Below, in pieces: positions 23,879-33,447 of a DNA stretch of 64,000 nucleotides. The stretch comes from Bdellovibrio sp. ZAP7 (GTDB lineage: Bacteria; Bdellovibrionota; Bdellovibrionia; Bdellovibrionales; Bdellovibrionaceae). The notes beneath the pieces were generated by a model. It searched no databases. It saw only the letters and a program-made list of their open reading frames with translations, and was not told the DNA's origin. The translations under genes and the position numbers were made by a program. Within the stretch, counting starts at the first letter, position 1, and every line of letters starts with the position of its first letter. The DNA lies in assembly GCF_006874645.1 (NCBI RefSeq), contig NZ_CP030082.1, positions 1,240,001-1,304,000 on the forward strand. Direction: 5' to 3'.

Positions 23879-25363
23879 ATGTCTTCTAGTTTTATCATGG
23901 CGATTGATCAAGGAACAACCAGCTCCAGGGTTTGCATAATCAATCAAGCCGGAGGTCTCGTTTCTGAGGCTCGTGAAACCTTTAAGCAAATTTTTCCTAA
24001 ACCAGGTTGGGTGGAACACGACCCTGAGGACATTTGGTTTACGACACAAAGATCGATGCGCCTGGCGATTGAAAAAGCGAATATCAAAGCTTCAGCGATC
24101 AAAGCCATCGGTATCACCAATCAACGTGAAACAGTGATGGTGTGGGATAAAAAATCGGGCAAATCCGTATACAACGCCATCGTTTGGCAGTGTCGCCGCA
24201 CTCAAGCGCAGTGTGAAAAATTAAAGAAAAACAAAAAAGAGAAAATGATCACAGCGAAAACCGGTTTGGTGCTGGATCCGTATTTCTCGGCGACAAAAAT
24301 TCAATGGATTCTCGCCAACGTCAAAGGGGCTAAAGAACGTGCTCGCAATGGCGAATTGGTGGCGGGTACTGTGGATACGTATTTGCTGTCGCGTTTGACT
24401 CAAGGTGAATCCCATAAAACGGATGTCACCAACGCTTCCCGTACGATGCTGATGAATATTCACACGGGATGGTGGGACGAAGAACTGACAAAGCTTTTTG
24501 GTGTGCCAGAAAGTATGCTTCCTGAAATTTGTCCTTCAAATGCTGATTTCGGTACCACTCGTGGTTTGGGTTTTATGCCCGATGGAATTCCTATTTGCGG
24601 AATCCTGGGTGATCAGCAGTCAGCTCTTTTTGGTCAGGCTTGTTATGATGTCGGCGAATCTAAATGTACTTTCGGTACGGGCAGTTTCCTTTTGCTGAAT
24701 ACGGGTAAAAAGGCTGTGAAATCTAAAAACAGATTGCTGACGACGATTGCCTGGAAGCTTAAAGACGGGGACATGACTTATGCCCTTGAAGGCGGTGCCT
24801 TTGTTTGCGGAGCTGCTGTTCAGTGGCTTCGGGATGGCTTGGGTTTGTTCCAACAATCTTCCGAAATTGAGGCGTTGGCAAAAACTGTTGAAACAACAGA
24901 TGGTGTGGAGTTCGTTCCGGCTTTGACGGGTTTGGGGGCTCCTCACTGGCAACCTGACGCGCGCGGCGTGATTTGCGGTTTGACCCGCGGAACTACGAAG
25001 GCCCACATTGCGCGGGCGACTTTGGAAGCTATGGCATTGCAAAATGTGGATATCCTAGTCACCATGGAAAAAGACTTGGGTAAAAAAGTTCGCTCTGTGC
25101 GAGTGGATGGTGGGGCCGCTGCAAATGATCTGTTGATGCAGATGCAGGCGGATTATACCGGTGTGAATGTGATTCGCCCGAAAAATCTGGAAACAACAGC
25201 CTTGGGTGCCGCTTTTATGGCGGGACTGGGGTGTGGTTTCTGGAAAGACATTAAAGAGATCAAAAAAATCTGGGCAACTGACAAAGAATTTAAAGTTAAA
25301 ATGTCTACCAAAGAACGCAATGCTCGCAAGGTTCGTTGGCAAGAGGCATTGAGCAGAGTTTAG
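23879..25363 (+). CDS. glpK: Glycerol kinase
   Basis: 494 residues, the family length. Phosphorylates glycerol to sn-glycerol-3-phosphate with ATP. Motifs: AIDQGTTSSRVCIINQ (phosphate loop), QRETVMVWDKKSGK, NAIVWQCRRTQ, GTVDTYLLSRLTQG, FGTGSFLLLNTG and the C-terminal VDGGAAANDLLMQMQADYTGV. GAGGTG lies five bases before the ATG. No glpF transporter is adjacent. The next gene starts one base after its stop. Confidence 0.97.
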   Translation: MSSSFIMAIDQGTTSSRVCIINQAGGLVSEARETFKQIFPKPGWVEHDPEDIWFTTQRSMRLAIEKANIKASAIKAIGITNQRETVMVWDKKSGKSVYNAIVWQCRRTQAQCEKLKKNKKEKMITAKTGLVLDPYFSATKIQWILANVKGAKERARNGELVAGTVDTYLLSRLTQGESHKTDVTNASRTMLMNIHTGWWDEELTKLFGVPESMLPEICPSNADFGTTRGLGFMPDGIPICGILGDQQSALFGQACYDVGESKCTFGTGSFLLLNTGKKAVKSKNRLLTTIAWKLKDGDMTYALEGGAFVCGAAVQWLRDGLGLFQQSSEIEALAKTVETTDGVEFVPALTGLGAPHWQPDARGVICGLTRGTTKAHIARATLEAMALQNVDILVTMEKDLGKKVRSVRVDGGAAANDLLMQMQADYTGVNVIRPKNLETTALGAAFMAGLGCGFWKDIKEIKKIWATDKEFKVKMSTKERNARKVRWQEALSRV

Positions 25364-25364
25364 A

Positions 25365-26051
25365 ATGCAGCTAGGTCAAAATATCTTTAAGAAAGTTCCA
25401 GTCTCGGAAAAGAAATTTCTTTTTCGAGAGTTGGCTCATGACAAGATTCAAGTCTCCGTTAAGGGCGATGACGATTCGTTTTTCAATTTGATCGCCGTGC
25501 AAACGGAAAGAGACGAAGATCTTCTTTGTCATCACACTTCCAATTCTAAAATGTTCACTAAAAACCAATCGGTTGTGGTGAACTTTATGTTTAAAAATGA
25601 GCGCTACTTTTTCCGCACGGATCTGGTGTTTTCCACGGGTTGGGCGCACCTAAGAATTGACGGGGATTTGTTTCAACTACAAAGGCGCGCCAATGCCCGC
25701 ATTGATCTTCCGCAGAAATACGACGGCGTTTTCAATCTTATGCAGCATAACGCGCAAAAGTTTTTCATCGATTGCAAAATTTTGGATATCAGCGCTGGTG
25801 GTGTGCGTGTGGCCATGGCGAATGACATTCCTGCATTTAAAGAAGGCGATAATATTCGCGGCACTGTGCGCTTGGGAATTCGTCGTCCGATTGAATTTGA
25901 ATTGGAAGTGCGTTTTTCTTCCAGCAAAGATGGAATTCAAACCGCCGGAATGCAGTTTAAAAACGTCGACACTCGTATGGAAAGCCGTCTGCTAAGTCTT
26001 ATGGTGGATTTGCAGCGAGAGATTTTCATTAAGTATCCGTCACAGAAATAA
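25365..26051 (+). CDS. PilZ-domain protein
   Basis: 228 residues. The C-terminal domain (about 103-220) has QRRANARIDLP (RxxxR c-di-GMP motif) and DISAGGVRVAM ((D/N)xSxxG motif), so it should bind cyclic di-GMP. The N-terminal 100 residues resemble a YcgR-like domain. Proteins of this plan adjust flagellar or surface behaviour. It begins one base after glpK, so it may be cotranscribed. Confidence 0.88.
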   Translation: MQLGQNIFKKVPVSEKKFLFRELAHDKIQVSVKGDDDSFFNLIAVQTERDEDLLCHHTSNSKMFTKNQSVVVNFMFKNERYFFRTDLVFSTGWAHLRIDGDLFQLQRRANARIDLPQKYDGVFNLMQHNAQKFFIDCKILDISAGGVRVAMANDIPAFKEGDNIRGTVRLGIRRPIEFELEVRFSSSKDGIQTAGMQFKNVDTRMESRLLSLMVDLQREIFIKYPSQK

Positions 26052-26099
26052 ATCCAAAAAGCTCTACCCAAGATTCATGACTGCACTGAGAATGGAGTC

Positions 26100-27350
26100 A
26101 TGAACGTCGACCTTCCGAAAAGAAAATTCACTCAGTTTATCGGTCCCGGTGTTTTGGTAGCCGTCGGTTATATGGACCCGGGCAATTGGGCCACTGACCT
26201 TGAAGCGGGTTCTCGTTTCGGTTTTAATCTGCTTTGTGTGATTTTATTTTCGTCTATCGCAGCGATGTTATTGCAATCCATCTGCGTACGCGTGGGTGTC
26301 GTGACGGGAAAAGATCTCGCCGAACTTTGTCGTGATCAATATCGTCCCTGGGTGAAAAATATCCTATGGGTCTTGGCCGAGATCGCAATCATCGCGACAG
26401 ATATCGCTGAAGTCTTAGGAACAGCCTTAGCCTTTAATATGATTCTGGGAGTTTCAGTTGAAAACGGGATCTTGCTGACAGCCTTTAACATGGTCTTTAT
26501 CTTTATATTGCAAGGTAAAGGCATGCGCAGGATTGAAGCGATCGTCCTCGCCTTTGTCTTAATGATCTTGCTTTGCTTTGTGGTTCAAGTTTTCTTAAGC
26601 TCGCCGCCGTGGTTGGAAGTTCTAAAGGGATATATTCCAAAACCCAGTTCCTTCAATACGGCGCACGCGTGGTACGTGGCGATCGGGATTATGGGAGCCA
26701 CCGTGATGCCGCATAATTTGTATCTGCATACAGCCGTCGTGCAAAGTCGTGTGGTCAAGGATACTCCCGCGGAACTGAAGTATTCGATTCGCATGATCAC
26801 CTGGGAAGTGATTCTAAGTTTGGGAATCGCGTTCTTTATTAATTCCGCGATCCTGATTGTGTCGGCATCGGTCTTTCACTTAAATCGGTATTATGAGATC
26901 ACAGAGATTCAGGATGCTTACAAATTGCTAAGTCCTCTATTGGGAGCAAGTGCTGCGAGTTTCTTGTTTGCGTTGGCATTGTTCGCGGCAGGGCAAAGTT
27001 CAACGATCACAGGAGCTATTGCGGGACAGGTGATCTTAGAGGGATTCATGCATTTTCATATGCCAGTCTGGATTCGTCGCGCGATTGCGCGAGTCCTGGC
27101 AATCATCCCCGCCTGGATTGGGGTGCACTATATGGGCGAGCACTCCGTCGGGAGATTACTGGTGGGGACGCAAGTGATCTTAAGTCTGCAGTTGCCTTTT
27201 GCTGTGGTTCCTCTGTTGATGTTTGCTTGTTCAAAAAATCTTATGAAAGAGTGGGCATTGTCTGCGAAGTTTAAGACGGCGGGCTGGGGTATTTGTGCTG
27301 TTATTATTGTAGCCAACATCTATATGTTGATGCGCTTGATTCAGGAATAA
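26100..27350 (+). CDS. mntH: NRAMP-family divalent metal transporter (Mn/Fe)
   Basis: 416 residues with about 11 hydrophobic helices. Helix 1 carries GYMDPGNWATDLEAGSRFG, the metal-binding DPGN motif; helix 6 carries IMGATVMPHNLYLHTAVVQSR, the other metal-binding motif (MPHN). It couples proton entry to Mn2+ or Fe2+ uptake across the inner membrane. No manganese riboswitch or MntR box is evident in the 48-base upstream gap. A shared terminator separates it from the converging cNMP gene. Confidence 0.94.
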   Translation: MNVDLPKRKFTQFIGPGVLVAVGYMDPGNWATDLEAGSRFGFNLLCVILFSSIAAMLLQSICVRVGVVTGKDLAELCRDQYRPWVKNILWVLAEIAIIATDIAEVLGTALAFNMILGVSVENGILLTAFNMVFIFILQGKGMRRIEAIVLAFVLMILLCFVVQVFLSSPPWLEVLKGYIPKPSSFNTAHAWYVAIGIMGATVMPHNLYLHTAVVQSRVVKDTPAELKYSIRMITWEVILSLGIAFFINSAILIVSASVFHLNRYYEITEIQDAYKLLSPLLGASAASFLFALALFAAGQSSTITGAIAGQVILEGFMHFHMPVWIRRAIARVLAIIPAWIGVHYMGEHSVGRLLVGTQVILSLQLPFAVVPLLMFACSKNLMKEWALSAKFKTAGWGICAVIIVANIYMLMRLIQE

Positions 27351-27352
27351 AA

Positions 27353-27385
27353 AAAAAGCCCACTGGGGGGCGGCTTTTTAATTTT
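27353..27385. terminator. Bidirectional terminator between mntH and the cNMP-domain gene
   Basis: AAAAAGCC / GGCTTTTT with an 11-base G-rich loop; T runs on both strands, between two converging genes. Confidence 0.75.
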
Positions 27386-27759
27386 TAAACTTGTTGGTCT
27401 TTTTGTTCGTCCATGATCTTTTTCAGACGACCCACAAATGATTTCAGCATGCAGTTAGCCCAGACAGGCAGGTCATTTAACAGTTCTTGAAATCCGTCTT
27501 CAGAAACTCGAACTACCACTACGTCCGTTACACACTTCGCGGAAGCAGAGCGGGGAGCATTGTCCAGAAGTGCGAACTCGCCAAAGGATTCTCCGTCAGC
27601 GATCCGGTTGATTTCCACTTCTTTACCCGCTCGATCCATGGTGCAGATTTTAACTGTGCCCGTTTCGATGATGTAGAAATGCTTTTCCACGTCGCCTTGA
27701 AAGAAAATAAATTCGCCGGCCTTATATTCCTGTTTGTGTAACTGCTCGAGTGCTGACAT
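27385..27759 (-). CDS. Stand-alone cyclic-nucleotide-binding domain protein
   Basis: The ATG at 27759 has AGAGG eight bases upstream, giving 125 residues; an earlier frame to 27825 lacks a ribosome site. The product is one cNMP-binding beta roll: YKAGEFIFFQGDVEKHFYIIETGTVKI, then GESFGEFALLDNAPRSASAKCVTDVVVVRV, which includes the phosphate-binding cassette (GEFALL...PRSA). No DNA-binding helix-turn-helix follows, so it is probably a sensor subunit acting through protein contacts rather than a CRP/FNR regulator. Confidence 0.88.
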   Translation of the reverse strand: MSALEQLHKQEYKAGEFIFFQGDVEKHFYIIETGTVKICTMDRAGKEVEINRIADGESFGEFALLDNAPRSASAKCVTDVVVVRVSEDGFQELLNDLPVWANCMLKSFVGRLKKIMDEQKDQQV

Positions 27760-27866
27760 CCGTATCGCCTCTGGTTTTTTTGATTTTATACAAGAATTGT
27801 ACACAGAATTGCGGACTGCAAGCAAGAGGGTTGAATTTGTCGAGAATGCGGTCTTATCATGGACTC

Positions 27867-28613
27867 ATGAAGATGAAGTACGTCTTACCCATTTTAATCG
27901 CATTAGGCAGTTCTTCCGCAAAGGCTTTCAACACCGTGTTTGTCGGTGATTCTCACAGTTATGGGCAGTTTGGCGAAGAAATCGATAAATATCTGCGGAG
28001 TGTTTCCAAAAATGTTACGTCGATAGCTGGCTGTGGATCATCGCCTTCAACTTGGATGGCGGATGGAAAGAAGTTTAAATCCACCAACTGCGGTTATTGG
28101 AGACGGGACATCAAAGGCCAGGAAATCCGCGTGAAAGAGCACCAGGTGGATTCCTTTTCCAAAGAGCTCAGCGCTTTACATCCGGATCTGACGGTGATTG
28201 CCCTGGGCACAAACATACTGTCAACGCCGACGAATATTCTAAGCGAAAAGAAATCGATTCAGGCCATGCTCGACACCATTAAAAAGAATGATAGCGAGTG
28301 CATCTGGATCGGGCCGCCGGATACAGGAAATAAGACTTTGAAACTAAATCTTGCTGATGGCGTGAAAGAAATCAAAGCGTTGGTTGAAAAGGCGAACTGC
28401 GCCTTTGTCGATAGCTCTGAACTGACAAAGTATCCTGCCGGAAAAAGTGACGGTATTCACTACGGACCTAAGGATTCGGCAGAGTGGGGTAAGAAAGTCG
28501 TGGCGAAAATAGAAAAGCTGCCTCAAGTTTCACGGGCTCGTGAAAAAGTGGTGCAGCCTTTGCTTGAAGAGGATACGACAGGGACGACGTCTGAACCAGG
28601 CGCCGTCCGCTAG
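27867..28613 (+). CDS. Secreted SGNH/GDSL-type hydrolase
   Basis: Starts at the ATG at 27867 with a signal peptide (KYVLPILIALGSSSAKA). Motifs: VFVGDSHSYGQFG (block I, catalytic Ser in GDS), ALGTNIL (block III-like Gly/Asn) and SDGIHYGPK (block V with Asp and His). 249 residues. Such enzymes hydrolyse acyl or acetyl esters on lipids, polysaccharides or peptidoglycan. The 3' end converges on radA with a nine-base gap and no terminator. Confidence 0.85.
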   Translation: MKMKYVLPILIALGSSSAKAFNTVFVGDSHSYGQFGEEIDKYLRSVSKNVTSIAGCGSSPSTWMADGKKFKSTNCGYWRRDIKGQEIRVKEHQVDSFSKELSALHPDLTVIALGTNILSTPTNILSEKKSIQAMLDTIKKNDSECIWIGPPDTGNKTLKLNLADGVKEIKALVEKANCAFVDSSELTKYPAGKSDGIHYGPKDSAEWGKKVVAKIEKLPQVSRAREKVVQPLLEEDTTGTTSEPGAVR

Positions 28614-28622
28614 ATTTTCCGA

Positions 28623-30023
28623 TTAAATCAGACGGCTCAAATCTTTGACGTTTTTGATGTAAGAAATTTTCTTATCACCAGAAATTTTCAAATCCGCCAA
28701 GTGGCGTTTATTTGAGTACGGAATAACAAAATGTTGGAAGCCGAGTTTATCAGCCTCTTTGATACGGCTTTCAACGAATGAAACCCCGCGAACCTCGCCC
28801 GTCAAACCGATCTCGCCAAAGAAAACCGTTTTAGCGTCAAGATCACGACGACCTTCCGTTGATAAAATGGCAGCGGCCACCGCTAAATCTGCAGCCGGCT
28901 CCACCAATTTCAGACCACCCACGACATTGACGAAAATATCGTTACTGGATAAGCGCACATCCAAGTGACGATCCAAAACCGCCGTCAATAAATGCAGACG
29001 ATTCACATCAATACCCAAAGAAGTACGACGAGGCATGGCCATATTCGTGGAAAGAGTCAGCGCTTGTACTTCACATAAAAGCGGGCGCGTCCCTTCCATT
29101 GACGCGAAAACCGCGGAACCGATCAATTGATCGCCACGTTCCTCCAGGAAAAGTTCCGACGGATTTAAAACTTCTTCCAAACCTTTGGAGTTCATTTGGA
29201 ACACGCCCAATTCGTGAGCGGCGCCGAAACGATTTTTTAAAGTTCTGAGCAAGCGGAAGTCATAAGAAGTGTCGCCATCAAAGGACAGCACACAGTCCAC
29301 CATATGTTCCAAAACTTTGGGACCTGCGATGGTTCCATCTTTGGTGACGTGACCGATTAGGATCACGGCGATGCCGTCTTGTTTTGCCAGACCCATCAAA
29401 TGCCCGGCACACTCACGAACTTGAGAAACCGAACCCGGGGCTGCCTGCAAATCAGACAGATACATTGTTTGAATCGAGTCGACGACCAAAACATCTGGTT
29501 TTTTATGACGAGCCAATTCCATGACGTTATGAAGGTTGGATTCGGCACCCACTTCGATGAGAGGGGAGCGAATACCTAAGCGATGGGCACGGGATCCTGT
29601 TTGCGAGACACTTTCCTCGCCGGAGATGTAGAGGATTTTGCGCTTGTCGGAAGCTAAGCCGCCAGCCATTTGTAAAAGCAAAGTCGACTTACCGATTCCC
29701 GGTGATCCACCTAATAACACGAAGCTTCCACGCGCGAGACCGCCGCCCAGCACGCGATTCAGCTCTTGGAATCCCGTATCAAAGCGATCCAATTTAATCG
29801 CCTCGAGGCTTTGGTCTAGAGAAACCGGTTTTCCTGCACCAGGTGCGGTGCTCGTTTTTTCGACACTTCCTGTCGACCATCCTCTGGTTTTAGGCTCCTC
29901 CAGCTGCAATTCCTCGACGAAAGAATTCCAGGCGCCGCAGTCCGAGCACTTACCTTCCCAGCGAGGTCGCTGGGCTCCACAATTTTGACAGGTATAGACA
30001 GTTTTATTTTTCGATTTTGCCAT
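28623..30023 (-). CDS. radA: DNA repair protein RadA
   Basis: 466 residues. Order: four-cysteine zinc finger CQNCGAQRPRWEGKCSDC (residues 12-29), RecA-like ATPase with Walker A GGSPGIGKSTLLLQ (105-118), VVDSIQTMY, the RadA-specific LKNRFGAAHELGVFQM near 260, and a C-terminal Lon-like domain (MPRRTSLGIDVNRLHLLTAVLDRH onward). It promotes branch migration in recombinational repair. Divergent from the slt operon across 22-70 bases. Confidence 0.97.
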   Translation of the reverse strand: MAKSKNKTVYTCQNCGAQRPRWEGKCSDCGAWNSFVEELQLEEPKTRGWSTGSVEKTSTAPGAGKPVSLDQSLEAIKLDRFDTGFQELNRVLGGGLARGSFVLLGGSPGIGKSTLLLQMAGGLASDKRKILYISGEESVSQTGSRAHRLGIRSPLIEVGAESNLHNVMELARHKKPDVLVVDSIQTMYLSDLQAAPGSVSQVRECAGHLMGLAKQDGIAVILIGHVTKDGTIAGPKVLEHMVDCVLSFDGDTSYDFRLLRTLKNRFGAAHELGVFQMNSKGLEEVLNPSELFLEERGDQLIGSAVFASMEGTRPLLCEVQALTLSTNMAMPRRTSLGIDVNRLHLLTAVLDRHLDVRLSSNDIFVNVVGGLKLVEPAADLAVAAAILSTEGRRDLDAKTVFFGEIGLTGEVRGVSFVESRIKEADKLGFQHFVIPYSNKRHLADLKISGDKKISYIKNVKDLSRLI

Positions 30024-30093
30024 AGATATTCGGTATCATTGTTAAATGATGGTGACAAGGATGATGCCATCATTGATTCGAGGGAGTGACGGG

Positions 30094-32493
30094 ATGCGGA
30101 CCACTACTGTAAAAGCAGTTTTGCTATCTATTATGCTTTCAGCGCCGATGGCGATGGCTCAGTCTAATAAAGACGAGCTGGATTCTTTTAAGAAAGCTTT
30201 AGATCAATTTAAATCTGGTAAATACGAGCAAGCCATCCCTACGTTTCAAACGATTGCTCAAAATAAATCTGAAATGGAAGAGTATGCGCGTTATTACTTG
30301 TCGCAATCTTTCTTAAAAACTTCCAAATTGGATGAAGCTTACAAAGAGTTGGAGCAAATCCAAAAACTTTCTCCGAATGTGAAAATGACGATCGACGTGC
30401 AAACGACGATGGGGCAAATCGCGCTTGAAAAAAAGAATTATAAGCAGGCGGCTGACATTTTCACGAAACTTGAAAAACGCACACGCAATACCGAATCTTA
30501 TCCCGAAGTTATTTACAACCTGGCGGCGGCAGAGCAGGGCCTGGGTAAGCGTGCTTTAATGTGTAAGTGGTTGGTGAAACTCTACGAAAAACACCCGGGC
30601 TATTCTAAAGTGGCTCACTGGGAAGTGGACCTGGCGTCTTCGAAATTTGAAGGCAAAGAGACTGCTTGTGCGACTAGTACGGAAGACTTCCGTACCCGCG
30701 TCAGATACTTGCTGTTCGCAGGTCTTGATTCTCGCGCACAAACTGAAATCAATGCCATGAAAACCAATCTTGCTAAAATCGATAAGTATCTTGCAGATAA
30801 ATTGCAAGTTCAGTTCTACATGCAGGAAGGGGAGCTGGGGAAAGCGGTTGATCTTTTAAAACCTTATTATGAAGAGAAAAAACGCGACTTCGATTACTTG
30901 ATCCTGTTTGCATCGGCATCGGCTCGTGCCGGTGAAGTGCAATTGGCGGTGGGTTCTTATTACTCCGCTTACAAATTGTCTCCGCGCTCAAAAACCGGCC
31001 GTCAGGCATTGTATCAATCTGCATTCCTTAGTTATCAGTTCCAGGACTATGATGGTGCGGCTCGCAGATTCCAAGAGTTCATGAAGCTTTATCCGACATC
31101 GGGTCTTTCTAAAGACGCGAAATGGCACTTGGCTTGGTTGAAGTATCTTAAAGGTGATTATACCGGTGCCTATAAAGCTTTCGCAGAAATGCAAAGTGAG
31201 AAACGCAGTAACAAACGTGCGTGGAAGACTTTCCCGAATGATCGCGTGAATTACTGGATGGCGATGAGTTTGTTCCGCCAAGGTAAAATAGTTGAAGCCC
31301 GTAACAAGATGACGGCTTTGTCTAAAGATCCTCTTTTGGGTTACTACGCAATCGCAGCTCAGGCTCGATTGAAAAAGATGGAAGTGATTCCTTTACAAAA
31401 GGTCGCAACTACGAATTTGCCCACGACTCCACGTATGATCGCTCGCTTTTCTGCGAGTGAATTCTTAATGCCGAATGTGGATGATATCAGCTTCCGTGGT
31501 GACGATTCTGAATCCGAAGAGAACTTGATGATCACTCAGTACTCTGCTGATGATGAAAAAGAAAGCGATGAAGAAGCCGACGTGGAAGCAAACCCAGACA
31601 ATAAATCTGTGGATGTTGCGCAAGGTGAAGATGGTGCTCCGGCTGAAGGCGATGAAGCAGCTGAAGGTGGCGATAAATCCGTGGCTTTCTCTTCTCCGAT
31701 TTTAATGAAACGCTTTGAGCGTGCACGCGATTTGATGATCATTGGTGAAAACGAGTGGGCTCGTTGGGACCTTTATGACATCGAAAAGAAAACGCGCAAT
31801 CGCGATTATTTGAAAACATTGATGTCTGAGTACTCAACAGCGGGTCACTTTAATCGCTCTTCTTACATCGCGCAGGTGACGTTCGGTACGACGCGTGCCT
31901 CTCAAGGTGTTGAGGGCGGTCGTGCAATGTGGGAGCTGGCATACCCGCGTGCATATTCTGATTCTGTTGATAAATATACAAAGCAGTTCACGGTTCCGAC
32001 AGAACTTGTTTGGGGCATTATGAGAGCGGAGAGTTCTTACCGCCGCGATGCGATTTCTCCGGTGGGTGCTTTGGGATTGATGCAGGTTATGCCGTTCACA
32101 GGTTATAAAGTAGCGACGTTAGTGGGCGATAAAGATTTTAAACCGCCGCAATTGCTTGAGCCTGATGTTGCGGTAAAAATCGGTTCTCGTTACTTGAAAC
32201 GTTTGATGGACCGCTTTGATAACACGATTCCATTGGTTGCTGCAGGTTACAATGCGGGACCTCACCGTGTGAAAAACTGGTTGGTGTCTTTCGGTACTTT
32301 AGAAACGGATGAATTCATTGAACACATTCCGTTCCTTGAGACTCGTAACTATGTGAAACGTGTTGTGTCCAACGCATATGTTTATGCAAAATTGTACGGC
32401 AACAAAAAGGATCTTTTCCCATACCTATCAGAAGCGGTGCCCGTTAAGGTTAACGCAGAGTTGGTTGGCAAAGAAAACTGGGACGACATTTAG
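30094..32493 (+). CDS. slt: Soluble lytic murein transglycosylase with TPR-like superhelix
   Basis: AGGGAG seven bases before the ATG at 30094 and the signal peptide (TVKAVLLSIMLSAPMAMA) decide the start, giving 799 residues. Residues 30-450 are TPR-like helical repeats; 470-550 are very acidic; the SLT domain follows with GIMRAESSYRRDAISPVGALGLMQVMPFTGY (catalytic Glu near 646) and VAAGYNAGPHRVKNWL. It cleaves peptidoglycan between MurNAc and GlcNAc to give anhydro-muropeptides. Two oligopeptide-type permease genes follow closely on the same strand, suggesting uptake of products. Confidence 0.93.
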   Translation: MRTTTVKAVLLSIMLSAPMAMAQSNKDELDSFKKALDQFKSGKYEQAIPTFQTIAQNKSEMEEYARYYLSQSFLKTSKLDEAYKELEQIQKLSPNVKMTIDVQTTMGQIALEKKNYKQAADIFTKLEKRTRNTESYPEVIYNLAAAEQGLGKRALMCKWLVKLYEKHPGYSKVAHWEVDLASSKFEGKETACATSTEDFRTRVRYLLFAGLDSRAQTEINAMKTNLAKIDKYLADKLQVQFYMQEGELGKAVDLLKPYYEEKKRDFDYLILFASASARAGEVQLAVGSYYSAYKLSPRSKTGRQALYQSAFLSYQFQDYDGAARRFQEFMKLYPTSGLSKDAKWHLAWLKYLKGDYTGAYKAFAEMQSEKRSNKRAWKTFPNDRVNYWMAMSLFRQGKIVEARNKMTALSKDPLLGYYAIAAQARLKKMEVIPLQKVATTNLPTTPRMIARFSASEFLMPNVDDISFRGDDSESEENLMITQYSADDEKESDEEADVEANPDNKSVDVAQGEDGAPAEGDEAAEGGDKSVAFSSPILMKRFERARDLMIIGENEWARWDLYDIEKKTRNRDYLKTLMSEYSTAGHFNRSSYIAQVTFGTTRASQGVEGGRAMWELAYPRAYSDSVDKYTKQFTVPTELVWGIMRAESSYRRDAISPVGALGLMQVMPFTGYKVATLVGDKDFKPPQLLEPDVAVKIGSRYLKRLMDRFDNTIPLVAAGYNAGPHRVKNWLVSFGTLETDEFIEHIPFLETRNYVKRVVSNAYVYAKLYGNKKDLFPYLSEAVPVKVNAELVGKENWDDI

Positions 32494-32514
32494 TATTCGT
32501 CCAAGAGAGCAGCA

Positions 32515-33447
32515 TTGATTAACAACTGGGTACGTTTTCTGATTAATAAAGCGATCGAGATTATTGCGTCACTGGCGGTGCTAGTGGCGCTTAGTTTTTT
32601 GTTGCTGAAGGCTTTGCCTGGCGGTCCATTTGATAATGAGGCGGCTCTTCATCCGACGGTTCGGGCAGCCTTGGCAGAGCAGTGGGGACTTCAGGATTCC
32701 ACGGTTTCTCAGGTTTCCAAATATTTGGGATCGTTGGTTCGCGGGGATTTAGGGGTGTCGATGGCTCATCCAGATCAGCGAATCTCCACGATGATCGCAA
32801 ATGGCTTTAGCAATACGTTAAGTTTGAATCTGATTTCTTTGGTTTTGGTGGTTGTCGGAGCCTTTGTCTTGGCGTTGCTTTCCCAGCGTTATAGCGGGGG
32901 CCTGTTTGAAAAGAGCGTCGATCAATTGATGATCACGTTTATTTCTTTACCCAGCCTCTTTTGGGGACCTTTACTGATTTATCTGTTTGGTTTTTATTTC
33001 AATCTGTTGCCGACGGCATTCTTAACTTCTCCAGTGAATTACATTTTGCCGGTTCTGACTTTAAGTCTGCGCCCTATGGCGTCCTTGGTTCGCCTGCTTA
33101 AGACGTCCTTAAAAGAAAACTATCGCTTGGATTACGTGCGCACCGCCAAAGCCAAAGGTGTTGAAGAAGGCGATGTCCTGCTTCATCACGTGCTTCGAAA
33201 TTCGATGATTCCGTTTTTAAGTTATCTCGGGCCGTTATTGGTGGGGTTGCTATCGGGTTCCTTCCTGGTGGAAATGCTTTTTGCAATTCCAGGCTTGGGG
33301 GGTCAATTCATCATGGCTTTGGGTGATCGCGATTATACGTTGATCGTGGGTCTGACGTTGTTTTACGGAACTTTGCTGATCATCGTAAATTCTGTGATTG
33401 ATATTTTAATGCGCGCTGTGGACCCAAGAATTCAGGAGGAGATGTGA
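32515..33447 (+). CDS. ABC transporter permease, OppB/DppB type
   Basis: 310 residues with six hydrophobic helices. The conserved EAA-type loop reads RLDYVRTAKAKGVEEGDVLLHHVLRNSMIPFLSYLG, the coupling motif for the ATPase. Family of permeases for oligopeptides, dipeptides and nickel (BPD_transp_1). Start is TTG, 21 bases after slt, with GAGAG just upstream. It overlaps the next gene. No binding protein or ATPase lies in the window, so these must be encoded elsewhere. Confidence 0.92.
   Translation: MINNWVRFLINKAIEIIASLAVLVALSFLLLKALPGGPFDNEAALHPTVRAALAEQWGLQDSTVSQVSKYLGSLVRGDLGVSMAHPDQRISTMIANGFSNTLSLNLISLVLVVVGAFVLALLSQRYSGGLFEKSVDQLMITFISLPSLFWGPLLIYLFGFYFNLLPTAFLTSPVNYILPVLTLSLRPMASLVRLLKTSLKENYRLDYVRTAKAKGVEEGDVLLHHVLRNSMIPFLSYLGPLLVGLLSGSFLVEMLFAIPGLGGQFIMALGDRDYTLIVGLTLFYGTLLIIVNSVIDILMRAVDPRIQEEM

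Noticed and set aside
26052-26099. Manganese riboswitch or MntR box before mntH
   Set aside because: Only 48 bases, with no structure or palindrome that fits.
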